Part shown: positions 52,951 to 64,000 of the stretch, piece after piece | Position numbering within the stretch: position 1 is the stretch's first letter | How the letters are laid out: each line of letters starts with the position of its first letter | DNA from: Dromaius novaehollandiae | Lineage: Eukaryota; Chordata; Aves; Casuariiformes; Dromaiidae | Direction: 5' to 3' | Length of the DNA stretch: 64,000 bases | Assembly: GCF_036370855.1 (NCBI RefSeq) | Contig: NC_088098.1 | Location: forward strand, 200,801,336 to 200,865,335 | Program-made: the position numbers and the translations under genes | The notes under the pieces: generated by a model | The model's database searches: none | What the model saw: only the letters and a program-made list of their open reading frames with translations | Told to the model about the DNA's origin: nothing

Positions 52951-55900
52951 TAGATCTTGAAGAATCATACCTGAAACAGGGTACTGCTGCAACAGACACC
53001 TCAATGATGCTGAGCAAAATTTTACTTCATATGGCCTATGGCATTCTGTTCATATACCATAGTATGATGTGTGCTATTTTGTTGTATTTTCACCAGCAAC
53101 ATAGTATTTTTGACCCATGTTCAAATTAAGATGCATTTAGGACCCACAGATTTATTTATTTATTGCTGAATTGCAGCTTATCAGCTTGCTTCACAGACTG
53201 GATTTGCACATGATCGTTCTTACCTGTGTACAGATAGCAACATAAATGTATATCTATATACATAAGACTACAAATCCTAGCCTTCCTCTCTCAGGGTGCA
53301 CAGGTAAGGTCACAGGACTTTCTTATCAGGCTTTGCTCAGTAAAGATAATTAGAACCTTAAATGCACAGGCAATCAAAAGAACTGAAATATTCAGGTCAT
53401 CCAGTTTGTCTGCAAGCATAAACTTTGTGCATGACAGCTGCTGACAAATTGTTCACTAAAGGAATTGAACGGGAATTCTGCTAAAAGAATCGAAGCTACA
53501 GGCTGGCTGGCAACTGACACCAAAATACTCCGAAGGGTGAAAATGGAACAGAAAAAATACAGAAAATATGATAGTGCTCCTATGTAAACTGGTGGAATAG
53601 TAGGAATACTCAGATCTTCTCAGTCCAGCTCAGAAACAGCAAAAATTGAAGGGTTCTAGAGAGGGATTTTGAAGACAATCAGTTATTATTTTAAGTTTAT
53701 ATATATACACAAATATATTTGGTGTCTTTTCTCCAAAACGGCAATTTTTGGACAAGGTGAAGCACAAAGTGAATGCATAGAACATTTTCCAGGGTGGTAA
53801 AATTTTAGCTCAGTCAGCTTATTTTACAGAGAAAAGCATTTGACAACACTTTTGCACTTTCAAGTCTGTCCTGCAGTAAATGCCTTCCTAGAGAAGCATA
53901 TTAACAAATTCTCTCACATAGTCACAGCAAACAATCCTGATCCGAATTTTTTTGCAGAGGTGCCATTATAGTCCTGAGAGTGAGCGCTGATGCCCTGAAG
54001 TAATGTTTGCTGTGGTAGTGCCAGGGCACTGCAGGAACGATTTGCGTCTCATTGTTCAGAGTGTAGTGAGTGATGCAGAGTAATGAGACATGACACTGAA
54101 TAAATTGATGGAATGAGATACAACAGGAAGCATGGGACTCGGTCCTACAGTGGAGACCTTTGTGTTGGTTAATCTGAACCTTTAATTTAATTAGATTTAC
54201 GTGCAACGACAGCAGGGCAGGAGGCTTTAATGCACAGTCAATCGCTACGCTACTTTCTGGGAGAGACACTTCTCCCAAGATGAAATAAAATCCCGTAAAA
54301 ATGTCTTTTATGTAGGGCATACTGCAAGTACTCATATTAGGCCTTTCTTTATTGCTATGTGTACTGTTCCCAATAAGTATGGGGCCTCACTGTGGTACAC
54401 AGTATGGGACAACCCCCTAAACTAGGGACAAGTGATACCACCTCTGTCAGAGGCACAGGAATAAAGGGCTGCCTAAAACAGACATAGGCAAAAGAGTGAT
54501 GAGCAATTACACCTGCCCATCATCAGGCACTGCCAGGCCCTGGCTCTGCCCTGGGACACCGGGGACACTTGCAAGCCATATCCAAACCCGAGGCTGACAG
54601 CAGCCACTGCAGGCAGTCCTGCCTCCAAGGCAGGCTGAGGCACTTGTCTCTCTTGCTGAACTACGAGCCTGTAGCAGGCACTAAAATGATACACAGGGTC
54701 ACACAACATCTAGCACACCTGGGAAATTAGTAAGAACAGCTACCCACTAGAAATTCTGACATTTATTCCTTCCCTCTCCTTTTCTCTCCCTGTCCACCCA
54801 AAGATGAGATGGCCTAACTCCTACAATGAATGGCTTTGTAATTCCCTTTTTACTTCTACTTAAAGAAAGGTTTTTAAAGAAGATTGTGAGTCCAAGTACC
54901 TGTGAGTTCTACTCACTTATGACAAAAATTATCTTCTCTGCAGAGGTGGGAACTCGTAGCCACTCTGAGGTTGTCCGGAGCTGAAGTTGCAGGTTACTCT
55001 CTGGAATGGAGCTGCAGTGGTTGAGGACTGGACAGCTGTGGTGCCATATCTCCAGAGAGTGATGGGTGAAAGGAGATGCAACCCCATATACCAATTTACC
55101 ACCATATCAGAAACGTCCTATTGCAATAATTTTGGAACCCATGTCAAAAATATAGAATGACTCTCTGCAGACACAGGGTAGAAAAAGAGCATTATCCTGT
55201 TATATAAATATATTATGTGTATTTGTGGTTCAGGTCTGGTACATATCTACTATACCACAGTGCCACACCAGTAGTGTGATCAACCAAACTCTTCTGAGGA
55301 GCAGGAAGCATGGTATGTCTTCCTGCAAAACTGACCTTAGTCAGCTTAAGGGGTGGAAGAAAACTGGGCTTGTGAAGGCAGTTCAGAAAAAGGGGAAAAA
55401 CCCAACACTGCTGAACTAGGGAGATCTTGGAACTATAAGATTGAGATTAGAATCAAGAAACTCTTCATCACCACTTGGAGCTGTTCAAATCCAGCGTGTA
55501 GTTTCTTTCCTTATGATGAAAGTGAGGAACTACAAAGTCCAGATATGAATCCAAACTCTTCAAAATTGTGGGTCATTCAGATTTGAGGTTTTAGCTTGAA
55601 CCTTTCTTCTTGATTTGCTCCTTTACATTGGTCTTGAAGCAAGTGAGCTGATTCTGACAGACCTGAATTTGTTTCTGCTGGTGTTGCATCCTTTCTGCTC
55701 CCACCTTTCAAAACTTCACAGACAATCAATCGCCTGCTCTCCCTGTAAAGATACCTCCTATGCAAGGCTTGTACTGAAGCACGATTCCTTTAGAGCATTT
55801 GAGGAGAGCCAGTTTGCAGAAATGTATCAGCAGACAAGATACACGGCTCTCATATTTTGCCATTAAAGCTCCTTTCTGAACCCTGACACAGATTGCTTAT

Positions 55901-56129
55901 GAACCACCACATAAGAATATTACAATCTCAACCCCATCACAAAGCAGAGCAGGTGAATTGCCCTTTCAAACTTTTCTTGGAGCCAGTCTATACAGCAATC
56001 AAGCAACTTTTCCATTCTTTTCTGAATTCCCTTCAATTTATCCAGAGCTTTCTGCTCTTGCAGATCACTGGGCTTTGTATTTATTGCTTAGCATCCTTTA
56101 AGTATTCTTTTACTTTGTTATTCTCTGCC
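52951..56129. other. gene-free DNA
   Basis: A 137-codon open frame at 53922-54335 (minus) has no recognisable domain. Nothing else stands out. Confidence 0.5.
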
Positions 56130-56610
56130 TAAATTTCCAATATTTCTAGATCCCTTTGCAGCATTTAGATGTTCTCTGGTCTCAATGATGCCTGCAACTT
56201 TCATTAATATTTTGCTTCCTCCCTCTTCAAGATCATTAGGGAAAACATTCACTGAAATTGGATCAAATAAAATCCCATATAAGCTTCTCAATAACTTAAT
56301 CCATTATGATTCATTAGGACATGTTTTTTTATTTTTATATTATGCCATAATCTTCATAATAAAGATAATTCAAATTACTTCTTAACTGCAAAAATCCAGG
56401 ACATACTGGATGAAATTATTTAAATCCAAATATATTGCACTTATTGTTCATACACTTTATCCACTAATTTTATAACTGTATAAAAATAAATGAGATTGTA
56501 AGACTTGTGCACTGTAAACCGAGCTTACTAATTGTTCATAGGTCTATTATTGTTTAAATGTTTCATGAAAGTTAATTACATTCCCATTTTCTACCAGGTC
56601 TGGTTTTATC
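56130..56610 (-). mobile_element. probable ancient CR1 LINE fragment (minus strand)
   Basis: The block 'tctagatccctttgcagcat' near 56147 is followed by 'caatgatgcctgcaactttcatt' and 'ccctcttcaagatcattagggaaaacatt'. This is the order of the CR1 RT segment in reverse complement (dating and divergence clauses of the consensus recalled from memory). The distal part is AT-rich and less certain. Confidence 0.5.
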
Positions 56611-59600
56611 ACCAAACAGAAACATCTAATTAGCATAGAGCAAGAGGGATTCAGTAATTTAGGAAGAATGTCATAACAAATTCTGATCATGCAGGTTGCT
56701 CTACTGCACCCCTCACCACTGTCTCTGAGCACATCAGTAAAGAGATCTGTTCATTTGTGTTTAAATCACAAAATGCAAACATGCGGGGATACTCATTGAC
56801 TTTAATGTGAGTTTGCAGCTCTGTACAGAAGAATCACAGAGTAAGTAATTGCAGAAAAAGTCTCCTGCACAAGCCAGAACACTCAAGCACATGTGCAAAA
56901 CGATCGTAAAACGTCAAGTACATGTTGCAAAGGACGAAACAAAAAGGGAAAAAGAAACAATTGGAAACCAAATGGCAAACAAACTTAATCAAGAGCCAAT
57001 GTAGCATTCCTGAACAGATGGTAGAAGTCTTCATATCAGACAAAACTGGGAACATTCAGGCACCTTGACATACTCTGTAAGTGTCAATCATTCAGGATAT
57101 TCTCTAGTGCACTTCACAAGAGTCATTTAAAGGTTTTTCTCAGGCAGGTTCATCTTGGTACCTAAGGCACCCCTTTCCCTCTTCTGTATGTGGCACCTTC
57201 CAGCTGGCCCACGAAGGTGTCAAGCAGATTATCTTCTCTAGCAGGGCCTCCCCAGCCCAGCGAGGACGGGAGAAGCAGACCTGGCAGCAGTGGCAGCAAC
57301 TGCTCAGAGCCTGAAAGCCCTGCCAGGGAGAAAGAGAGGAAGAAACACGTTGAACTTGGAAAGGGAGCGGTTGCTGTTGCCCTGTTCTTCAGTGTCACAG
57401 AAATAACATTTTTATCTTATAATAATTAACATATTATATGTATATATTACATTAATATATTCCATTAATACACTAAATTAATATAGTTTGATATCTTTGC
57501 TTTAAAATAGCAAGGCTACTTTTAATGGCTGTGAGACCTGGCCAGATCAGACTCTTTGAAGTGACTCCAGAAGATCCCCATCCTTTCTGCTGACCCAGAC
57601 AGGAACAGGAGACCAAAAGAAGACTAAGGATGCTCAAAAGCTAGCTGCTCTCTGGGAAGTTCAGACAGACGCAGACATACAGGACTGAGGAAAACGAGCT
57701 TTCCACAGTCTAAGGAATAGGAGGCATTGGGGGGAGATTAAATATGCATTAAGCATGCTTTATTGTCCTGAAGATATTCTTTTCCTGAAGTGCTCTGGTT
57801 CTAAATAACTAATGCAATGCTTTAAGGATGCTTTTCGGTCACATTACCACTGTCTTTGCCCTGAAGGGAAAAGAACTGTTTGACCTGCTGAGGTCATGTA
57901 TATGGTTGATATACATAACACTGCAATTTTGGGACGATCTGAGGGAGCATTGCCTGGCTCCGTGCCGCGGAAGAAGAGAAATGGACTAAGTGTGTTCACG
58001 ATCACAGCCTAGCACACAAGCAGACCAGGCACTGGCCAGCACATGCAGTGCAATATCAGATATTTGCCTTTTGCTTGCCAGCTCTTGCTGTTGCCAGCCA
58101 GAGACTTTCTCAGCTTCCCAATAAATTAAACCAAAGGGACCCTGTGATAGCCTCAATCATCTGTTGTGTTTGCATCTTCAAAGACCTCACCATTAACTTC
58201 AGCAGCCCAGCTATACGGAAAAAAGTAGAGCTACCTCCGTATCAGCAGAAGCTCTTGCATATCATCTTCACTACTGCCTGTACTGTTCAGAGACCAAGAC
58301 ACTGTAAACCACCATACCGTAGAAAGGGAACGGTGGGCTGTGTATGAATCACCTTCTGAATTGTTGCAGCTATTGGGTCTTGTATTGCAAGAAAGAGATT
58401 AGCTAAACATTAGCATCAGTTAAAAAAACAGCCAAAAAACACTGCTTAACCTATAAATTGCTGCTACAAAGAACTTCCACAGAGCAAGGGTAAAAATACC
58501 TAAGCATCATTCTGCTGAGCTCACTCACTCCCTTGAGGATATTGCCCCAGCACAGAAAAGATACATAAATAAATTGCTTGCAAAGCAATCAACCTACCAC
58601 ACAGAAGCAGGTTTACCGTAAGTGATGCACTTGCAACTGGAATCTAGCACAAAAAATCCAGCTTTTTGGCTGGATTTACGTAGCAGTGCTTCTGCTCAAG
58701 CACAATGAGTGTAGAGGCATTAAGCAACAGTGGGAAGCAGGTTGAATCTTCATTTTCATATGTTCACGTGCTTCTCTGAACTCTGAGAATACGAAAAGGT
58801 TTGCCAGCTAGCTTTTCAGCATCTCTCAATTCCAGCTGAGATAGAAATAATTTGACTGTCTCTTTTCCCTCTCTATATTTTAGCACATCAAATTCTGTTT
58901 GTGCCTAGGCACAAAAATGAAAACCACTGCAGAAGATATACATCTGCGTATTTGCCAGTCTGTTACTAGTTACAGCCTGATTTCAGAATTCTGGTGTGGA
59001 GCGATACTTTATTTTGTTTAAAAGTATCTTAATCTCTGTAACACTTCAGGTTATTTTTCCAGAAAGATTAAGAGATATGTTGCTTGTTTCTATTTTTCCT
59101 CTCTTAGATGAAAACAGGAGATTTCTTAATGTTCATGAATTACTTTTTCAGGAATAAGACACCACTGTTTTAGGAAGAGACACTTTTCCATTTTCTTATA
59201 TCTAAATAGCCTCTTAACAGTCATCCTTATTGGATGCTAGCTGCTCATGGTTGACTCTTCTCATTTCTCTCTCTGAATTCTGGGATTGTCTGCTCTTTAT
59301 AGTTTAGTCGCCATTTCAGTTGGTGTGTCCAGTGGGCATACTATTTCAATATAGAGATATTTGCAGTCAGCTGTATGTGCATATGTTTTACTGATCAATT
59401 TAATACCAGTTGCACAAATTAAGTCTCTGTGTTTTAGCAGTGTTTTATTCTCTGTCTTCCACCAAGCAACATAATCTTTGGATTACAGAACTAACATAGG
59501 CAGTGACATTCTGGGGGCTCTTTTTGCATTTCATTTCTAGTTGGCTGGTGGATCCTATGAAGGATGGTGTACTGATGAAAGCAAAAAAAAAAAAGTGGCC

Positions 59601-62600
59601 TTTTGGAGCAATGATTTCAATCCCCAGCTCTGCCAGAACCATTCTGTGGGTTCATCCAGCCAGCCTCGCAGTGCTAAGGTCCTGGACTTAACCTATAACC
59701 AAGCTAATTCTTAAACCAAATCTCAAGAGCTGGGCCAGCACAACATGGTGCCAAGGTTGATGATGGCACTCTGTTCCCAGCCCACTATTGCTGCAATGTG
59801 TTGTGCTGAGCGGGTGGAGGTGCCAGCTCAAGTCCTTGCTAGCCCAGGTACCCACGCACAGGGCACTGCCGCATCACACGGCAGTGTCCTGGGTGACCTC
59901 CAGCAGTCACTGTTTCTCTGGGTCTGATTCAGCTCCAGAGTATCTACTTAAATATCAAGCGTCAAGTACTCTGGGGCAAAGAGAGCCACTCTGCAGGCTC
60001 TATTGACCAGATCCCCATCGGTAGCTTAGGTAGCTTGCAGACACGTAAACATCTAAATGCACTTGAATCCAAAGCTGAGTTTCCCTCCTATATCTCAGTT
60101 CCATGTCAATATGATGAGGACAGTGTGATGTCTCTTTCTGACAAAAATGTGAGAGAAAACCATGCTGAGGATTGGAAGAGGGGTACAGATACTTGTGCTA
60201 AAGGAGTACATGACATTTACCTTAGACTGAGTAATAGCTGATGAAGTCCCATCATTTCTAAATAATTGCAACCAATTTAGGGGAAAAACTTGTCAAATGT
60301 ATACATTCAAACCAAAAAATAGATGTATTTTTGTGATGTGGAATAGGTGGTCATCCTGCATGTACTACGTCATTTAAAAGGGGTCAAGAGAAACTGAATC
60401 CTATATAAAAATGGACAAGGTGTGACTGACATGGACAACTCACACTTGGGCCCTTAGCCAAGGTAGAGTGAAGTCAAAGGGAGGCTTCAAAATGCAGCTC
60501 TATCTTTCTGGACAGATTTTTAATTTAAAATGACAAGATCAGTGTGCAGCCTTGGCAATCCTTGTGTCAGCAGTGCTACCTCCTTTTATTTTTACATTCA
60601 ACAAAAGATAAGGCTTCTCCAAAGATTAATATTGCTCTGTTAATTAACTAATATATGAGCAGATGTTAATTGCTTCAGAAGTGCCAAACAGTTTGTTGTT
60701 ATCCACTGTAGAGTCAGATATCTCTAGATCTTTTTTCAGAGCAATGAGCAGGGTTTGAAAGCTTAGTGACGCAGTTGTCACTGGCTTGAACTGCAGCTGC
60801 ATGGCTAAATCTCCATACCATGCCTCAAAAACTACCCTCATGACAGAGCTAGCTTCTGCCACTTCTGTGCATTTCAAGTGGAGAACTCACCCTTCCCTAA
60901 AGCGGAGGAAGTACCTGCAGAGTAAGACAGCGCTCACAAAGTGCTGCAGGATTTGGCCCCCAGCTAATTAACATTGGCTGATTCCTGTCATCTAGTCAAG
61001 AAGAGGGATTGATTCCTGCTGCATGTTTAAATGATGTCCAGTAGCTGCAAGTTGTCAATACGGCACTAAAGACGCGGCGTTCAAAAAGCTGTCGGATCTA
61101 AGTGAAGCCCCCTAATCACATGCCAGTTACAGAAAAAATGACAACCTGAAGCTTACTGAACAGATGAAAGCCAGAAAACTTTGCAAGCAACATCATGCTA
61201 ACAAGACTGTGTTTTGTAAACTGCTGTCAGCTCGGTCTGGAAGGATTAGGGCTGAGTCCTCGCTTCAAGGGAAGACAGTATTGCAGAGCTTGCCTCCATC
61301 TTGTTACAGCACTTCTGAAAGAAGTCTCTCCCTCTAATCAAGCACTGCTGTAAACAGCAGTCCCTGACCTACCACTTCTGTAGTTTGAATAAAACTCTCC
61401 GCATGCAGAGCAGAAGTGCTACATAATGTTTATCTAATTTCTCATTCTTTTCTAAAATGTTCTCAACAAAAAAGCATATAAAAGACCAAGCAGGCAAGAA
61501 CCTAGCACAATCTATTACAGCCCCCTCGCCCTTGACTCCTATTTGTGCTGCTGAGAGAAGAAATGTGAAATATGCATTTCGATAGGCAGCTGCTCAGTGT
61601 CCTACAAAGTTTTTAACACTAGCGCAGAGGAGCTTTGAAATCAATGCAAGTCCTGCTGCTATACTCCCACAGGCTGTATTCTTGCTACGTGTGATAAGCT
61701 AAGTAGAACTGGGTGTATTCAGGTTGAGACCTGGAATTAAAACCCAGTTTCTATAAAAAGTAGAGCAATTTAACAAGTAACAGTCTTCCCTTCAAATCAA
61801 TACAATGTAAGCTGTTAACACTGTGATATGAGCAGTGCATCTTCTCAAAAAGAAAAATGAAACTGTGGGCCTAAGCTCTCATCTTTCTTAAAGATGCTCT
61901 ATCACTTTGTGGTAGTTGCAGTGATCAAATTCCAATATGACTATTTAAATTCTGTCTAATTAAAATGTTCCCTTAGAGTTTTGTAAAATGTGCTATGTGT
62001 TTTTGCACAGCCCCAGTTCCTAATTCAAGAAGTGGCTACGTATCGCTGCTCTTTCCATATCTTTGAAAACACTTTGGCGTCTTCCAGAGAAAAAAAAGTT
62101 AAGTGTTATAAACGTTCATCAAACACATGATCCATAAATTCATAACATCAAGCACTGCATGATCCATGCAGCTGACAAGAAACACTTATGAGAATGAGGA
62201 GCATTTCCCAGCCTAAAAGCATACTTGGATGTAAGGAAGTTCCACTTACTCAGGTCTTAAATGCCCTTGTCTTGAATTTCTCATCTGATGAGACTCTCTG
62301 ACCAAGCAGAGGAAAAAGAAAAGAAAAAAGAAATCATTTCCCAAACATTTTAAGGACACTGTGATCAACAAGTCTATAATCCTTACTGCAAAAAAAAATA
62401 GGTCACACACAACAAGATGTCATTTCCAGGGAGCTAAAAACCTAAGCCTGCATCTAGACTCTCCTAGCTAACAAACCAGCTGCCAAACTGGATGCCAGAG
62501 GCTGACCTGGACGCAGCATAACAAGGAACAGAAACTAATGGGACCCCATCTATTCTCAGTCAAGATTTTCACTAATCTGCTATCAATCACAGAATATCAT

Positions 62601-64000
62601 GGTTATTATCTCAATTGCCAATATGCTCTGGAACTCTTGAAGCTGTGACCGGAGATCTTCAACTGTATTTTACCCTGCTACAATATTGAGCTGCTGCAGT
62701 ATACAGAAGATGAATGACCCTTTTTAGTTCTTCCTGGTGAGGTTTTTTTCTGACCAATACCCAGCCAAAGTAAGATCATGGTCAGTACAGCTTTGTTTTC
62801 CCAATTTATGAATGTATAGCAGTTTTTAGAAATGTAACCCAGCTGTGTATTTGAAATGCACAGTGCAGCAGTGTTCAGGAAATCACAGTATGACAGTGTT
62901 CAAGATCACAGAGTAGTGTCAGAATTTTTTATGAGAGGCAAACCTCAAATTAATGAAATCCTGAGGGAGATCCTGGCTTTCAAAAAAAAATCACAAAACA
63001 CACAACAGTCTGCCACAAGGCTAAAGAAGAAAAACGCATTTGGTAGTCAGTATTTTTGTAACGTGGGTTAGTAAAAGTCAGACTTAAACCTAAATTTCCT
63101 GGGTTTATATTACAGTAGAACCAAAATGTATTAGGTACTAATCAAACCCACAGGAGAAGTCAGTTTTTGCCCTTAAGGCATTAGAAAAGTTTTCTTTTTA
63201 AAGAAACTTTTGAATTATTACTGTATTGCAACCCTGTGTGAGACTACTGGGAACCTGGGGCTGGTGCTGGAGGCAGAGATTGCTGGCAGGAGCACGTGAT
63301 ATTGAATTGTGCTGGCTGCTTATTTATTTCCCAGCAGAATTTAATCTTTAAAGCTCTCCTTGGCCAAAAACCTGCACATTCAAAAGATCACTTTTATATC
63401 ATCCCCCATTCCCTCACCAGCCAGAGTTCCCTCAGCTTTGCCCTTCTAAATCTGAATGAAGTTAGAAATATTCCCTGATTGGGGCACAAAATCCCAACTA
63501 AACTTTATGAAAGAATAACAACAGCAACAATGACAGCAACTCTTGATAGATGCCTGAAATAAACTGAAATAGCATCTGTTGTGACCTCTAATTTTTTTTA
63601 TAGATTATGTTTTTCCTGAACTGTTGATACTAGAGAGTTAAATTCAGTCCTGAGCAGACAGTCTTGATATTGGATTAACTCACTTAAGCCCTCAGAAATA
63701 GTGCTAGCCATATGCCGCAGATATGCAGTCTGGTTCCACCTGGCTGCCTTTTCAGAAATAATTCCTCCAGGTCACCTGGACCTTCCGTCACAGAACCAGC
63801 TGGCTCCGTCTTGCTTCACAGACTCGCCAGCCTTTATGAACAAGCTGTTGCTCTCAGCTGCTCCAGCGTTCCTTGCCAGACCTGTACGTGGAGACCAAAT
63901 GACCTGTGGGCTATCACAGGCATATTAGCATCTTGAAATAATCCTCTCCTACCTCTTTACTCATCACCCAGAGCAAATGTGCAAGACCCACTGTACCTGC
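56611..64000. other. gene-free DNA to the window end
   Basis: A small GC-richer block at 57160-57380 has open frames on both strands (Ser/Pro/Glu-rich on plus, Leu-rich on minus) without recognisable homology. The remainder is AT-rich with no coding signal, RNA gene or clear repeat. Confidence 0.5.

Noticed and set aside
59590..59700. A-run followed by 'tttcaatccccagctctgcc', like a MIR or a tailed retrocopy
   Set aside because: Only about 20 bases resemble MIR, no target duplication was found, and the A-run precedes rather than follows the block.

Overview
The window looks like part of an amniote, most probably bird, nuclear genome. It contains one recognisable protein-coding gene in 64 kb. 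The rest is AT-rich intergenic DNA with many stop codons, and nearly all long open frames outside the GC-rich island are short and unrecognisable. The interspersed repeats point to a bird: several old, decayed CR1 LINE fragments, MIR-type (amniote CORE-SINE) fossils, and one young solo LTR. There are no Alu or L1 elements and no dense young repeats. The exact order of bird cannot be told from this sequence. No tRNA, rRNA, CRISPR or bacterial-type operon was seen.

The gene lies on the minus strand at about 13.7-14.9 kb. It is the homolog of human C11orf87 (NEURIM1, neuronal integral membrane protein 1), a small single-pass membrane protein of unknown function. It has a CpG island, a candidate cAMP-response element, a probable short non-coding first exon, a 478-bp GT-AG intron, and the whole CDS in exon 2. 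The CDS has 158 codons. A 74-bp C-rich minisatellite lies just outside the promoter. A long 3' UTR probably runs towards about 11.8 kb.

Region by region: 1-9.8 kb is gene-free, with an old CR1 at 1.56-1.98 kb and a POU-octamer cluster at 6.66 kb. A GC/CpG-richer patch of unknown role lies at 9.86-10.21 kb. The C11orf87 locus fills 11.8-15.6 kb. From 15.6 to 38 kb the DNA is gene-free, with a foldback fossil (18.9 kb), a polypurine tract (23.4-23.6 kb), MIR fossils (26.4 and 27.4 kb) and four CR1 fragments (28.0, 29.6, 31.9 and 34.5 kb). A 764-bp solo LTR with perfect 5-bp target duplications lies at 38,190-38,953. From 39 to 64 kb the DNA is again gene-free, with a homeobox/POU-motif-rich block near 48 kb and CR1 fossils at 52.6 and 56.1 kb.

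The layout fits a regulatory gene desert around one neuronally expressed gene. In human the orthologous gene also sits in a gene-poor stretch (from memory). I did not find a convincing undescribed multi-gene system. The best leads are the C11orf87 promoter architecture with its adjacent minisatellite, the young solo LTR, and the candidate conserved regulatory blocks.
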